NCBI RefSeq assembly: GCF_030440515.1
Contig: NZ_CP076543.1
Span: 186,001-250,000 of the forward strand
DNA from: Streptomyces xanthophaeus
GTDB lineage: Bacteria > Actinomycetota > Actinomycetes > Streptomycetales > Streptomycetaceae
Length of the DNA: 64,000 nt
Direction: 5' to 3'
Below the pieces are notes generated by a model that was not told the DNA's origin, ran no database searches, and was given only the letters and a program-made list of their open reading frames with translations. Below are positions 8,020 to 17,422 of this stretch, one piece after another (position 1 is the first letter of the stretch; the number at the start of each line of letters is the position of its first letter). The position numbers and the translations under genes were made by a program.

Positions 8020-8168
8020 GCCGTCCTTTCGGATCCCGGCCGGATCCCGGCCGGACGCCGCCGGTCCGTCCGTCGTCGGCGTTGCGCCGACTGGCCCATC
8101 TCGCGCGGTGGGCGTTCCATCGAAGGGTGGGCCTTGTCCCGAGGGGCTCTTCGCGGCAGGAGATCGCC

Positions 8169-9398
8169 ATGACCGGAGTGGGGACCGCGCACCCGGGCCG
8201 TGCCCGGACGGCGCTGCTGTGCGCCACCGCGCTGCTCGGCACGGTCCTGCCGGCGGGCGGCGCGTGGGCGGCGACCGGGGCGGGGTCCGCACCGGCGTCG
8301 TGCGTGGCGTCCCCCCAGCCCTCGGGCGGCGAGGCGAAGCAGATCATGGACATCGCCAAGGCGGCGCAGAAGGAGCTGGACCTGAACGCCGTCGTACTGC
8401 GGGTCACGCGCGACGGGCACGAGGTCGTCACGGGCGCACTCGGCGAGTCGATGACGGGTGTCCCGGCCACGGCGGACATGCACTTCCGGGCCGGTTCGGT
8501 GGCCATCGTCTACATGGGCATCGCCATGCTGCAACTCGTCGAGGACGGCAAGGCCGGCCTGGACGATCCGATCTCGCGCTGGCTGCCCGACGCGCCGCAC
8601 GCCGACAAGATCACCCTGCGCATGCTCGGCGCCTCCACCTCGGGGCTGCGCGACTACGTGCCCGACCCGAAGTTCCTCGCGGCCCTGTACGCCGACCCGT
8701 TCCGCCAGTGGACCCCCGACGAGCTCGTGGGCATCTCCGCCTCCCACCCCCTGCTGTACGAGCCGGGGACGAGCTGGAGCTACTCCCACGCGAACTTCGT
8801 GCTCCTCGGGCAGGCCCTGGAGAAGATCTCCGGCATGCCGCTGGCCAAGGTGATGGAGCAGCAGATCACGGGGCCCGCCGGGCTGGACAACACCCTCAAC
8901 AGCTTCACGCCCCAGATCGAGGAGCCCGTCCTGCACTCCTTCGACTCGGAGCGCGGCATGTACGAGGAGTCCACCTATTGGAACCCCTCCTGGACCACCG
9001 CCCCCGGCGCGGTCCTGAACACCCACATCTGCGATCTGGCCCGCTCGGCCGAGGTCGTGGGTACGGGTGAGCTCCTCTCGCCGCAGAGTTTCAAGGTGCA
9101 GCTCGACCCGGGCACGGTGGGCCTGGGCGGCAACACCCCCGGCTGTGCGCCCAAGGACTGCTTCCGCCAGCTGCCGGCCCGGCACTTCGGCTACGGCGTG
9201 ATCGTCCAGAACGGCTGGATCCAGTCGAACCCGTCCTTCGCGGGCTACGCGGCCATCCAGGCGTACCTGCCGAGCGAGCACCTGGCCATCGCGGTGTCCA
9301 CCACGGTCGGCCCCAAAGCCCCCGAGAACAACACGGCGCAGACCATCGCCGCCCGGATCGCCGCAGTCCTGGCGCCGGGGAACTCCCTGGCGGGATGA
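8169..9398 (+). CDS. Secreted beta-lactamase-fold protein with degenerate active site
   Basis: A 409-residue exported protein, ATG 8169 with AGGAGA upstream and a signal peptide ending about AWA-AT. The fold is that of Streptomyces D-Ala-D-Ala carboxypeptidases (FRAGSVA, LQLVEDGKAGLDDPISRWLP, SYSHANFVLLGQALEKISG). All three catalytic motifs are altered: SxxK is S110-V-A-I113, so the general-base Lys is replaced by Ile; the Y-S-N motif is Y205-S-H207; and the C-terminal HTG is replaced by NPS in QSNPSFAGYAAI. Cysteines in GCAPKDC may form a disulfide. It is full length and in good codon bias, so it looks like a maintained pseudoenzyme (binding or regulatory role) rather than a decaying gene. 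Confidence 0.85.
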   Translation: MTGVGTAHPGRARTALLCATALLGTVLPAGGAWAATGAGSAPASCVASPQPSGGEAKQIMDIAKAAQKELDLNAVVLRVTRDGHEVVTGALGESMTGVPATADMHFRAGSVAIVYMGIAMLQLVEDGKAGLDDPISRWLPDAPHADKITLRMLGASTSGLRDYVPDPKFLAALYADPFRQWTPDELVGISASHPLLYEPGTSWSYSHANFVLLGQALEKISGMPLAKVMEQQITGPAGLDNTLNSFTPQIEEPVLHSFDSERGMYEESTYWNPSWTTAPGAVLNTHICDLARSAEVVGTGELLSPQSFKVQLDPGTVGLGGNTPGCAPKDCFRQLPARHFGYGVIVQNGWIQSNPSFAGYAAIQAYLPSEHLAIAVSTTVGPKAPENNTAQTIAARIAAVLAPGNSLAG

Positions 9399-9450
9399 CG
9401 ACGTCGCCCCCGCACGGACACCCCGGACCGAGGCCCGGACCGAGGCCCGG

Positions 9451-9798
9451 TCAGTCGCCCGGGAAGGCGATCCTCAGGTCCGTCTCCCGACGGCATCGCA
9501 GGCCCCAAGCCAGCAGCGTGGCCATGATCCCGCGTTCCGCGCCGTGCAAGCGGGCGAGGTCCGAACCCTCCAGTTCCCGCACCATCCGGGCCACTGCTTC
9601 ACCGCGGAGCGTGGTGTCCCCGTACGGGTCCACGCAGGCAAGGGTGGACAGCCCGGAGTGGTCGAGCCGCTCGATCGCCGCCCTGCGCGCGCCATCGACG
9701 ATGATGCGTTCCAGCATCCCCGCCGCCGCACGCGGCCCGGGATTCCGGCGTGTCCGAGCCGTGGACATCCCACGCCGAAGTTCGATGACGAGCGTCAC
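9451..9798 (-). CDS. Uncharacterised protein coupled to a barstar-like protein
   Basis: A 115-residue soluble protein of no family I recognise. It starts at GTG 9798, overlapping the stop of the upstream barstar-like gene as GTGA, with GGAAGGGG before it, so the two are translationally coupled. Recognisable stretches are MLERIIVDGARRAAIERLDH and LACVDPYGDTTLRG, then an alpha-helical C-terminus. There is no signal peptide or membrane segment. By context it may be a second immunity protein or a partner of the barstar-like protein; sequence alone does not show this. It converges on the pseudo-carboxypeptidase gene. Confidence 0.75.
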   Translation of the reverse strand: MTLVIELRRGMSTARTRRNPGPRAAAGMLERIIVDGARRAAIERLDHSGLSTLACVDPYGDTTLRGEAVARMVRELEGSDLARLHGAERGIMATLLAWGLRCRRETDLRIAFPGD

Positions 9799-10289
9799 GG
9801 AGCCCCTTCCTCGATGCCCGTGAATGACGGGACCGTCTCGTCCCAGCACAGGCGCAGTTGTTCCCGCAGGTCCGTAACGGATGCTGCCGCGCAGGACATG
9901 ACGATCACGAGCCTGCTCAGGTCGAGACCGTCGGACCGACGTGTGAAGGACCATCGCCGGCCTGCCCGCAGAAGGGTCCTGAAGAGCAGTCGCCGGGTGT
10001 CGGCATCGTCCGGCAGCATCTCGTCCGCAGCCTCGACGACGAGTACGCAGCCGTCCGCGGGCACGAGCCAGTTGAGATCACGCAGGCAGTCGAGGAGGGC
10101 GTTCCAGTTCCATCCGAAGTGGTCCGGCAGCTTCAGTCGGTCGTAGAAGTGCAGGAAGACCGCGTCCGTGTCCCGCATCTCACGGCCGTCAAGGCGCACT
10201 GCGTACGTCCTGCCGGTGTCGGGCAGCAACAGATCGACTGGCAGAGCGCCTTGCTCCGGAACGACGTGTACCCAGGGCACGGTGTGCAC
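9795..10289 (-). CDS. Barstar-like ribonuclease inhibitor
   Basis: A 164-residue protein whose middle is a barstar fold: RLDGREMRDTDAVFLHFYDR, then LPDHFGWNWNALLDCLRDLN and CVLVVEAADEMLPDD. Barstars bind and block barnase-type secreted RNases in the producer's cytoplasm. The family's central domain is about 90 residues; here extra segments precede and follow it. Start at GTG 10289 with GAGAGGTGG just upstream; GTG 10280 is also possible. No barnase-like gene lies next to it; instead an unknown protein is coupled downstream and another is divergent upstream. It could guard against an RNase encoded elsewhere or against incoming toxins. Confidence 0.85.
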   Translation of the reverse strand: MHTVPWVHVVPEQGALPVDLLLPDTGRTYAVRLDGREMRDTDAVFLHFYDRLKLPDHFGWNWNALLDCLRDLNWLVPADGCVLVVEAADEMLPDDADTRRLLFRTLLRAGRRWSFTRRSDGLDLSRLVIVMSCAAASVTDLREQLRLCWDETVPSFTGIEEGAP

Positions 10290-10385
10290 ACCGCCACCTC
10301 TCTCTCGGCCACCGTCAGAGCGGAGACGGCGGCGAGCCGCATTCCAGATCCGGAAACGACACGGCCGTGCGGCATGATCTGGATC

Positions 10386-10838
10386 ATGACGCATCCCTCC
10401 TTGCCGACCACCGAGTCGGCCGTCGCGGCGATTCGGGCCATCGCGGCCGAGTACCGGCTGGCCATGTCCGTCACCGACGACATCGGCGCCGACCAGACGT
10501 CGCGGCGGACCTCCGCGCCTCTGTTCGCCGTCGTCGACCCCGACGGTTCCCTGCCCCACGAGGCGTTCGTGGAACTGGGCGGCAGCCCGGCCGTCAGCGT
10601 GCGGATCTTCCCCGAGGACGACGCGAAGACCGTCGACGGGGTGGAGTTCGACGACGTCCCCCGGGACTCAGTCCCCGCGTTCCTGAGGTCCGTCTACGGC
10701 GGACTGGCCTTCGTGAAGGGACGGTTCTTCCCGCCGGGCTACTGGCTCTCCGTCCCGTTGCCCGGCGACGAGACGTACCGGGAGAGCGTCGGGGGCCCCT
10801 TGCTCACGCCCTGGCTCTCCGGCCACGTCCGGGCCTGA
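10386..10838 (+). CDS. Uncharacterised 150-residue protein divergent from barstar
   Basis: Start ATG 10386, a soluble acidic alpha/beta protein: MTHPSLPTTESAVAAIRAIA, then PLFAVVDPDGSLPHEAFVEL, SVRIFPEDDAKTVDGVEFDD and GRFFPPGYWLSVPLPGDETY. I recognise no family. No signal peptide. Codon bias is normal for the genome, so it is a real gene. It is divergent from the barstar-like operon with about 95 bases between starts. Size, acidity and neighbours are reminiscent of immunity-type proteins, but that is only contextual. Confidence 0.75.
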   Translation: MTHPSLPTTESAVAAIRAIAAEYRLAMSVTDDIGADQTSRRTSAPLFAVVDPDGSLPHEAFVELGGSPAVSVRIFPEDDAKTVDGVEFDDVPRDSVPAFLRSVYGGLAFVKGRFFPPGYWLSVPLPGDETYRESVGGPLLTPWLSGHVRA

Positions 10839-11004
10839 GGCCGTCACTTCGGGCTCGGGTCGCCCCGCCCGCGAGCCGCACGGCGGCTGCGGCGGGGCCC
10901 GGGACCGGCACGGTCAACACCTGCGCCCCGTGAGCCCGCCGGACCGCCGCCGGTCCTGCGCCGAACGGGCCCCCGCCCGGTCACCGGGCGCGCATACTCG
11001 GAGC

Positions 11005-11235
11005 ATGGCCGACACCACCACCGTCGAGGTCGACACCGATGTGCACGACCGCCTCGCCGTACTCGCCGCGGACCGCGGACTGAGCCTGCGCGCGTACCTC
11101 GCCGAACTCGCCACCGCCCAGGAGAACGAGGCCGCGCTCGCCCGGGCCGCGCTCGCCTTCGAGCGGGCGCTGGAGCGGCCCGGCTTCCGCGAGGGCTTCA
11201 CGCGCGACTTCGGCCGCCTGGCTTCCCGCGACTGA
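11005..11235 (+). CDS. Small antitoxin-like protein (ribbon-helix-helix type)
   Basis: A 76-residue protein: TTTVEVDTDVHDRLAVLAAD and GLSLRAYLAELA give a short strand followed by two helices, as in MazE/CopG-type antitoxins that bind their operator as dimers. The C-terminal helix (ENEAALARAALAFERALERP) would be the toxin-binding tail. ATG 11005 lies six bases after CATACT, a -10-like hexamer, so the message is probably leaderless. No toxin gene (PIN, MazF, RelE) is adjacent on either side, making it an orphan by context. Confidence 0.78.
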   Translation: MADTTTVEVDTDVHDRLAVLAADRGLSLRAYLAELATAQENEAALARAALAFERALERPGFREGFTRDFGRLASRD

Positions 11236-11331
11236 ACCGGCGGGCAGCCCTGGGGCCGCCGACGGGCCGGGTCCGCGAAACGTACCTATGCTCGGAGAAG
11301 GGGCTGCTCCGAGCCCTGGAGGACGGCTGTC

Positions 11332-12162
11332 ATGACCGAGGCGAGCGATGCGGCCCAGGCGGACCGCACTCTGAAGGCCCGGCACCGCGCGATGTGGGCG
11401 CTGGGCGACTACCAGTCGGTGGCCTCCCACGTCATTCCGGAGCTGGGGGCCGTGCTCGTGAAGGAGTGCGGCGTCCAGCGCGGCGACCGGGTGCTCGACA
11501 TCGCGGCGGGCTCGGGCAACGCCGCCATTCCGGCCGCCCTGGCCGGAGCCGACGTGGTGGCGTCCGACCTCACCCCCGAGCTGCTGGAGATCGGCCGGCA
11601 TCTGGCCGCCGTACGCGGGGCCACCCTGGAGTGGCGGGAGGCCGACGCCGAGCACCTGCCCTTCGCCGACGGCGAGTTCGATGTCGTGATGTCCTGCGTC
11701 GGCATCATGTTCGCCCCGCACCACCGGCCCGCCGCCGAGGAGATGCTGCGCGTCTGCCGGGCCGGCGGCACGGTCGGGCTGATCAACTGGACCCCGCAGG
11801 GCTTCGTGGGCCGGATGTTCGCCACGATGAAGCCGTACGCTCCCCCGCCACCGCCCGGGGCCCAGCCGCCCCCACTGTGGGGGGACGAGGAACACGTGCA
11901 CGAGCTGCTCGGCGACGCGGTCACCGACGTGGACGCGCACCGCCGGACGGTACGCGTGGACCGCTTCACGGGGCCCACGGACTTCCGGGAGTTCTTCAAG
12001 GCCTGCTACGGGCCCACCGTGGCCGTCTACCGTGCCGTCGCCGGCGATCCGGAGCGGGTCGCCGAGCTGGACGCGGCGCTGGACGCCCTCGCCGCCGAGC
12101 ACACGGTGGACGGGGTCATGGAGTGGGAGTACCTGCTGCTGACGGCCCACCGCCGGAGCTGA
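11332..12162 (+). CDS. Class I SAM-dependent methyltransferase
   Basis: A 276-residue methyltransferase. Motif I is VLDIAAGSGNAAIPAALAGA, the acidic end of strand 2 is SDLTPELLE, and motifs II/III are EADAEHLPFADGEFDVVMSC and EMLRVCRAGGTVGLINWTPQ, typical of the Methyltransf_11/25 group acting on small molecules. The C-terminal third is variable and contains a Pro-rich loop (PPPPPGAQPPP). ATG 11332 follows GGAGG at a normal distance. The leader carries a hairpin (CTCGGAG 11291-11297 / CTCCGAG 11307-11313). It converges on the LysR gene. Substrate unknown. Confidence 0.88.
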   Translation: MTEASDAAQADRTLKARHRAMWALGDYQSVASHVIPELGAVLVKECGVQRGDRVLDIAAGSGNAAIPAALAGADVVASDLTPELLEIGRHLAAVRGATLEWREADAEHLPFADGEFDVVMSCVGIMFAPHHRPAAEEMLRVCRAGGTVGLINWTPQGFVGRMFATMKPYAPPPPPGAQPPPLWGDEEHVHELLGDAVTDVDAHRRTVRVDRFTGPTDFREFFKACYGPTVAVYRAVAGDPERVAELDAALDALAAEHTVDGVMEWEYLLLTAHRRS

Positions 12163-12177
12163 CCCCTGCCCGGCCCG

Positions 12178-13137
12178 TCAGTCGAGGGTCGGATGCACCT
12201 CGGGGTGGGCGTCCCACCACTCCTTGTGGAAGGGGTTGTTGTCCACATTGGCCAGGTAGGCGCGGGCCGCGGCCCGGTAGAGCAGTTCCGCCTGCCCGGC
12301 CGAGAGCGCCGCGCGGCTCCACGCGAGGCGGATGCGGCCGATGATGGGGGTGCCGACGAGCGGGCGCATCACCGTGCCCTCCCCGGACGGGGCCGTCGGC
12401 TGGCTGAGCGCGACCGCGCGTCCCGCGGCGATCAGGTCGTGCTGCATCTTGCGGTCGGTGATCCGGTAGCGCAGTGAGGGGCTGAATCCGGCCTTCGCGC
12501 AGGCGGTGACGAGCGCCTCGGGGCCGCCGTCGTCGTCCTCCACCAGGGTCATCCACGACTCCCCGGCCAGGTCGGCCAGTTCGATGCGGTCCAGACCCGC
12601 GAGGGGGTGCCCGGCGGACAGCCGGATGCAGAATGGCTCCTTCGGGATCAGCGTCCTGGCCAGGGTTCCCTCCGGCAGCGGCACCTCGTGGCCGTTGACC
12701 TCCCCGTACACGATGGCGTCGTAGCGTCCGGCGCCGAGCATCCGCGCCAGCACGGTGACCGAATCCTCCAGGTCCACGGCTATCTCCCGGCCTGACATGG
12801 ACAGGTCGGTCTGGGCGAGGAGGCCGTCGAGCAGCACGAGCATGATGCAGCCCAGCCGTAGCGGGCCGCCGGTCGACATGGCGCGCGCCTGCGCGCCCAG
12901 GGCGTCCATCTCGCTGAGTACGCGACGCGCCTTCGCCAGCACGAACTGGCCCAGTGCCGTCGGTTCCACCCCGCTGCGGCCCCGTACGAAGAGCTCGCCC
13001 CCGGTGACCCGTTCGATGCGGCGCAACTGGGCGGAAAGCGCAGGCTGGGACACTCCGAGCCGCCGCGCCGCACCCCCCAGGCTGCCCGCCTCCGCTATCC
13101 GGCAGACGGCTTGCAGATGCCTCAACTCCAGCTGCAT
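12178..13137 (-). CDS. LysR-family transcriptional regulator
   Basis: A 319-residue LysR regulator, ATG 13137. The N-terminal winged HTH is [20 protein letters not shown] then [20 protein letters not shown]; residues from about 90 form the effector-binding domain ([38 protein letters not shown]). It is divergent from a large secreted protease, with a palindrome (CATAA-N8-TTATG) midway between. In Streptomyces, LysR activators beside neutral proteases (SnpR type) activate the protease gene; the same is inferred here. Confidence 0.92.
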   Translation of the reverse strand: MQLELRHLQAVCRIAEAGSLGGAARRLGVSQPALSAQLRRIERVTGGELFVRGRSGVEPTALGQFVLAKARRVLSEMDALGAQARAMSTGGPLRLGCIMLVLLDGLLAQTDLSMSGREIAVDLEDSVTVLARMLGAGRYDAIVYGEVNGHEVPLPEGTLARTLIPKEPFCIRLSAGHPLAGLDRIELADLAGESWMTLVEDDDGGPEALVTACAKAGFSPSLRYRITDRKMQHDLIAAGRAVALSQPTAPSGEGTVMRPLVGTPIIGRIRLAWSRAALSAGQAELLYRAAARAYLANVDNNPFHKEWWDAHPEVHPTLD

Positions 13138-13170
13138 CCGGGCAGCGTACGAGCCGGGCCGCCACGGCAC

Positions 13171-13188
13171 CATAACGCGGACCTTATG
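13171..13188. promoter_or_regulatory. LysR-type operator between regulator and protease
   Basis: Inverted repeat CATAA-N8-TTATG, 34 bases from the LysR start and 91 bases from the protease start. It fits the T-N11-A class of LysR sites. The repeat is observed; binding by the adjacent LysR protein is inferred. Confidence 0.55.
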
Positions 13189-13278
13189 TCCCCCGAGATG
13201 TCCCAATCTCGTCATGTTCACGCTCATACTCGGCCGCGAACGACACTCATCCCCGACCCCCCACGATCGGAGTGGACG

Positions 13279-16200
13279 TTGCATCCCAGCAGATGGACGG
13301 CGGCCGTGGCAGCGATGGCGCTGACCGCGAGCCTTGCCGGCGCTCTGGCCGGGACGGCATCGGCTGCGCAGCAGGCGCAGCCCTCCCCGTCCCAGAAGGA
13401 CACACCGGCCGCACGTGCGGTCGCGGCCGCCGACCAGGCCGTCGACAGCGGCCTGGACTCCCTGGTCAACTCCTCCCAGGAACAGTACGAACGGCGTCTC
13501 GTCACCCCCTGGGTGAAGGACCTCTACTCCGTCTCCTACGAGCGCAGTTACCGCGGCCTGCCGGTCGTCGGCGGCGACGCGGTCGTGCTCGCGGACGGCA
13601 CCGGAAAGGTGCGCGCCCTCCAGTCCGCCTCCTCCGTGCGCATCGACATCTCCACCCGGGCGTCGGTGTCCGCGAAGGACGCCGAGTCCGCCTCGCGGGC
13701 GAAACTGGCCTCGGTCGACAAGGTCGAGAGCAGCCGGCTCGTGGTCCGCCTCAAGGACGACAAGCCGGTGCTGGCGTGGGAGACCGTGCTGAGCGGCCGT
13801 ACGAAGACCGCGCCCAGCAGGCTGCACGTGTTCGTGGACGCGCGGACCGGCGCCTTCGTCGACAGCTACGACGAGGTGGTGGCGGGCACCGGGAACAGCA
13901 AGTGGAACGGGCCGGGCCCGGTCACCATCGACACCACCAACTCGGGTTCCACGTACACACTGCGCGACCCGGTCCGGACCGGCCTGAGCTGTGCGGACTA
14001 CAGCACGGGCACGGTCTTCACGAAGTCCTCCGACTCCTGGGGCACGGGCAACCCCACGAGCAAGGAGACCGGCTGCGTCGACCTGATGTTCGCGGCGCAG
14101 AAGCAGTGGGACATGCTCTCCCAGTGGCTGGGCCGCAACGGCGTCAGCGGCAACGGGCGCAGCTTCCCCGCCAAGGTGGGCCTGAGCGACCTCAACGCCT
14201 ACTGGGACGGCAGTTCCGTCACCATCGGGCGCAACAGCGCCAACGAGTGGATCGCCGGCATCGACGTGGTGGCCCACGAGTACGGGCACGCCATCGACTC
14301 CAACACCCCGGGCGGCACGAGCGGCCAGGAGTCCGGGCTCGGCGAGGCCACCGGCGACATCTTCGGCGCACTGACCGAGGCCTTCGCCAACGAGCCGGCC
14401 CCGTACGACACCCCGGACTACACGGTCGGCGAGGTCATCAACCTCCAGGGCCGGGGCCCGATCCGGAACATGTACAATCCGCCGGCCGTCAACAACGACC
14501 CGGCCTGCTACAGCTCCGCGATACCCGGCACCGAGGTGCACGCGGCGGCCGGTCCCCTGAACCACTGGTTCTACCTGCTGGCCGAGGGCACCAGCCCCGG
14601 CGGCGGCAAGCCAAGCAGCAGCACCTGCAACGGCACCACCCTGACGGGTGTGGGCGTGCAGAACGCCGGCAAGATCTTCTACGGCGGCATGCTGCTCAAG
14701 ACCAGCAGCATGTCGTACAAGAAGTACCGTACGGCGACGCTGAGTTCCGCCAAGTCGCTCGACGCCACCTGTGACCTCTTCAACAAGACCAAGGGGGCCT
14801 GGGACGCGATCAGCGTGCCCGCCCAGACCGCCGACCCGACCTGTACCCCGAGCGGCCAGAACAACGACTTCTCCATGTCGCTGAGCCCCTCCTCGGGCAC
14901 CGTCCAGCAGGGCGGTTCCGTCACCACCACGGTCGGCACCGCGGTCACCACGGGCAACGCGCAGTCGGTGACGCTGACCGCCTCCGGCCTGCCGGCCGGC
15001 GTGAGCGCCTCCTTCAACCCGGCCACCGTGCAGTCCGGCCAGTCCTCGGTGCTCACCCTGACCGCGACGGCCAACGCGGCTCCCGGTGCCTCCACGGTCG
15101 TCGTCAAGGGCCAGGGCGCGGCGCTCTCCCACACGGTCGACTACGCGCTCAACGTGGGCGGGACGCAACCCGGCAACGACCCGCCGGACATCGACGTCGC
15201 CGGCGTGCAGGCGCACCTGACCCAGTTCAACACCATCGCGAGCCAGAACGGCGGCCACCGCCGTGCGGGCAGCGCCGGCTACACCCAGTCGCTGGCGTAC
15301 GTGAAGGGCAAGCTGCAGGCGGCCGGTTACACCGTCACCGAGCAGAACTGCACCTCCTGCACCTACCCGTCGAACAACCTGATCGCCGACTGGCCCGGCG
15401 GCCCCGCCGACCAGACCGTCATGTTCGGCGCGCACCTCGACAGCGTCTCGGCCGGCCCCGGCATCAACGACAACGGCTCGGGCTCCGCGACCCTGCTGGA
15501 GAACGCCCTCGTCCTCGCCCAGAAGAACCCGACGATGACCAAGCACGTGCGCTTCGCCTGGTGGACCGACGAGGAGCAGGGCCTCAACGGCTCCGAGTTC
15601 TACGTCAACCAGCTGAGCAGCGCCCAGCGCAGCGCCATCAAGGGCTACTACAACTTCGACATGGTCGGCTCCACCAACGGCGGCTACTTCATCAACAACG
15701 TCAACTCCACCACCGCCGCCCCGCTGAAGGCGTACTGGACCTCGCTGAACCTGGCGCCCGAGGAGAACACCGAGGGCCAGGGCCGCAGCGACGACTACTC
15801 CTTCCAGCAGGCCGGTATCCCCACCTCCGGCTACGCTGCCGGCGCCAGCGCCCGCAAGACCTCGGCGCAGGCCACCAAGTGGGGCGGCACGGCCAACGCC
15901 GCCTACGACTCCTGCTACCACAGCTCCTGCGACACCACGAACAACATCAACGCCACGGTGCTGAACCGCAGCGCCGACGGTGTCGCCTACGCCGTCTGGA
16001 AGCAGGCGGTCGGCGGTGAGACCCCCGCGCAGGACTTCTCCATCGGCGTCAGCCCGTCCGCGGGCAGCGCGGCCCCCGGCGGTTCGGCCTCCGCCACGGT
16101 CAACACCGCCACCGTGAGCGGCGCCGCCCAGACCGTCGCGCTCACCGTCTCCGGCGCGCCGGCCGGTGTCACCGCGACGCTCAGCCCGACGTCCGTCCAG

Positions 16201-16788
16201 TCCGGCAGCTCCTCGGCGCTGTCCGTCCAGGTCGGCGCGAGCACCGTGCCCGGCACCTACACCCTGACGATCACCGGCTCCGGCACCGTCAGCCACACCA
16301 CCACCTACACGCTCACCGTCACCGGTGGCGGCACCTGCACACCGCGCCAGGTCGTGGCCAACGGCGGCTTCGAGAACGGCTCCAGCCCGTGGAGCGCGAC
16401 CGCCGGTGTCATCACCAACCAGTCCGGCCAGACCCCGCACGGCGGCAGCTACAAGGCCTGGCTGAACGGGTACGGGTCCACCCACACGGACAGCGCCGCC
16501 CAGACGCTGACCGTCCCGTCGGGCTGCTCCACGTACCGGCTCGGCTTCTTCCTCCACATCGACACGGACGAGGACGAGAACGTCGTCTACGACCGGTTCA
16601 CCGTCTCGGTGGCCGGCCAGACCCTGGAGACCCTCTCCAACCTGAACGCGAACTCCGGCTACGTGGAGAAGTCCTACGACCTCTCGCAGTTCGCCGGCCA
16701 GACCGTCACCCTGAAGTTCAACGGCACGGAGGACCAGTCCCTGCAGACCTCCTTCGTCGTGGACGACGTCACCCTCCAGGTGAGCTGA
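13279..16788 (+). CDS. Secreted double protease: M4 metalloprotease fused to M28 aminopeptidase
   Basis: An 1169-residue exported protein starting at TTG 13279 (GGAG six bases upstream), with a signal peptide ending near TASAA. Order: FTP/PepSY propeptide (to about 210); M4 thermolysin-like catalytic domain with HEYGH at 333-337 and third ligand E356 (GLGEATGD); Ig-like domain (about 530-629); M28 aminopeptidase with H719, D731, E765/E766, D794 and H881, closely matching the di-zinc site of Streptomyces griseus aminopeptidase ([20 protein letters not shown]); second Ig-like domain (919-1016); C-terminal jelly-roll (1022-1169, [19 protein letters not shown]). Both active sites look complete, so one chain would carry endo- and exo-peptidase activity. 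Divergent LysR is the likely regulator. Confidence 0.92.
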   Translation: MHPSRWTAAVAAMALTASLAGALAGTASAAQQAQPSPSQKDTPAARAVAAADQAVDSGLDSLVNSSQEQYERRLVTPWVKDLYSVSYERSYRGLPVVGGDAVVLADGTGKVRALQSASSVRIDISTRASVSAKDAESASRAKLASVDKVESSRLVVRLKDDKPVLAWETVLSGRTKTAPSRLHVFVDARTGAFVDSYDEVVAGTGNSKWNGPGPVTIDTTNSGSTYTLRDPVRTGLSCADYSTGTVFTKSSDSWGTGNPTSKETGCVDLMFAAQKQWDMLSQWLGRNGVSGNGRSFPAKVGLSDLNAYWDGSSVTIGRNSANEWIAGIDVVAHEYGHAIDSNTPGGTSGQESGLGEATGDIFGALTEAFANEPAPYDTPDYTVGEVINLQGRGPIRNMYNPPAVNNDPACYSSAIPGTEVHAAAGPLNHWFYLLAEGTSPGGGKPSSSTCNGTTLTGVGVQNAGKIFYGGMLLKTSSMSYKKYRTATLSSAKSLDATCDLFNKTKGAWDAISVPAQTADPTCTPSGQNNDFSMSLSPSSGTVQQGGSVTTTVGTAVTTGNAQSVTLTASGLPAGVSASFNPATVQSGQSSVLTLTATANAAPGASTVVVKGQGAALSHTVDYALNVGGTQPGNDPPDIDVAGVQAHLTQFNTIASQNGGHRRAGSAGYTQSLAYVKGKLQAAGYTVTEQNCTSCTYPSNNLIADWPGGPADQTVMFGAHLDSVSAGPGINDNGSGSATLLENALVLAQKNPTMTKHVRFAWWTDEEQGLNGSEFYVNQLSSAQRSAIKGYYNFDMVGSTNGGYFINNVNSTTAAPLKAYWTSLNLAPEENTEGQGRSDDYSFQQAGIPTSGYAAGASARKTSAQATKWGGTANAAYDSCYHSSCDTTNNINATVLNRSADGVAYAVWKQAVGGETPAQDFSIGVSPSAGSAAPGGSASATVNTATVSGAAQTVALTVSGAPAGVTATLSPTSVQSGSSSALSVQVGASTVPGTYTLTITGSGTVSHTTTYTLTVTGGGTCTPRQVVANGGFENGSSPWSATAGVITNQSGQTPHGGSYKAWLNGYGSTHTDSAAQTLTVPSGCSTYRLGFFLHIDTDEDENVVYDRFTVSVAGQTLETLSNLNANSGYVEKSYDLSQFAGQTVTLKFNGTEDQSLQTSFVVDDVTLQVS

Positions 16789-16816
16789 CGCCCGCCTGAG
16801 CTCCCGACCGCAGCAA

Positions 16817-16854
16817 GCCCGGCCCGGCCCCCGCACCACGGGGCCGGGCCGGGC
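16817..16854 (+). terminator. Strong GC hairpin between convergent genes
   Basis: A perfect 15-bp stem (arms 16817-16831 and 16840-16854, GCCCGGCCCGG) with an eight-base loop, 28 bases after the protease stop and just before the end of the convergent membrane protein gene. Probably a bidirectional terminator. Confidence 0.8.
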
Positions 16855-16867
16855 CCGTCCGATGGGG

Positions 16868-17329
16868 CTAGGCCGTGGCGGCCCGCGTGGCTCCCGCCGC
16901 GGCCACGGACCAGGCCGCCACCCACAGCGTGCCGACCACCAGCGCCGCGACGGCCGTCGCCATGTGGGGAGGCGGGTCACCCAGGCTCGGGGCCAGCCCG
17001 GCCGCCCGGGCGCCGAAGCCGATGACCCCGGCGCCGACCATCGCGACGCCCAGCCAGGAGACGCCGACCGCGGACCACCGCATCCAGTGGGCGGCCGGCG
17101 GGCGGACCAGCAGCAGGGACACGACCGCCATGAGCAGGCCGAGGCCGGCATTGCCCAGCTGGGCGGCCGTGACGTCGGCGACCTGGGCGTAGGCCTCGGG
17201 CGGGGCGGGGAAGCCCGGCATGCCCAGCTCGCCGTCCCGCGCGAGGTCCACCTTGCTCACGGTGTAGGCGAGCGCTCCGGCACAGGCGGTGAGCGCGGCG
17301 ACCAACTGCTTTCGCGGTGTTCGGGTCAT
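16868..17329 (-). CDS. Small four-helix membrane protein, unknown function
   Basis: A 153-residue integral membrane protein, ATG 17329 with GATGAGG upstream. Four hydrophobic segments are visible: QLVAALTACAGALAYTVS, LGNAGLGLLMAVVSLLLV, VGVSWLGVAMVGAGVIGFGA and MATAVAALVVGTLWVAAWSV. The first external loop is polar (VDLARDGELGMPGFPAP). No catalytic or transport motif is recognised. It lies between the convergent protease and the upstream aldehyde dehydrogenase on the same strand, 93 bases away. Confidence 0.8.
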   Translation of the reverse strand: MTRTPRKQLVAALTACAGALAYTVSKVDLARDGELGMPGFPAPPEAYAQVADVTAAQLGNAGLGLLMAVVSLLLVRPPAAHWMRWSAVGVSWLGVAMVGAGVIGFGARAAGLAPSLGDPPPHMATAVAALVVGTLWVAAWSVAAAGATRAATA

Positions 17330-17422
17330 GGCCTCATCCTGCGGGCCGGGACGCCGCCGCCACCTCCTCCCCGCGTACCGTCCGCCTCCCCCGCCCGGGG
17401 GAGGCGGGCCCCAAGACACGCC

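Noticed and set aside
9420..9450. Duplicated CGGACCGAGGCC units before the 9451 gene end
   Set aside because: A 12-base tandem copy in GC-rich spacer; could be chance and shows no hairpin or gene-end relation strong enough to list.
13138..17151. Open antisense frame upstream of and in frame with the LysR gene, covering the double protease gene
   Set aside because: A by-product of high GC; the plus strand has complete M4 and M28 domains, and the LysR family starts at 13137.
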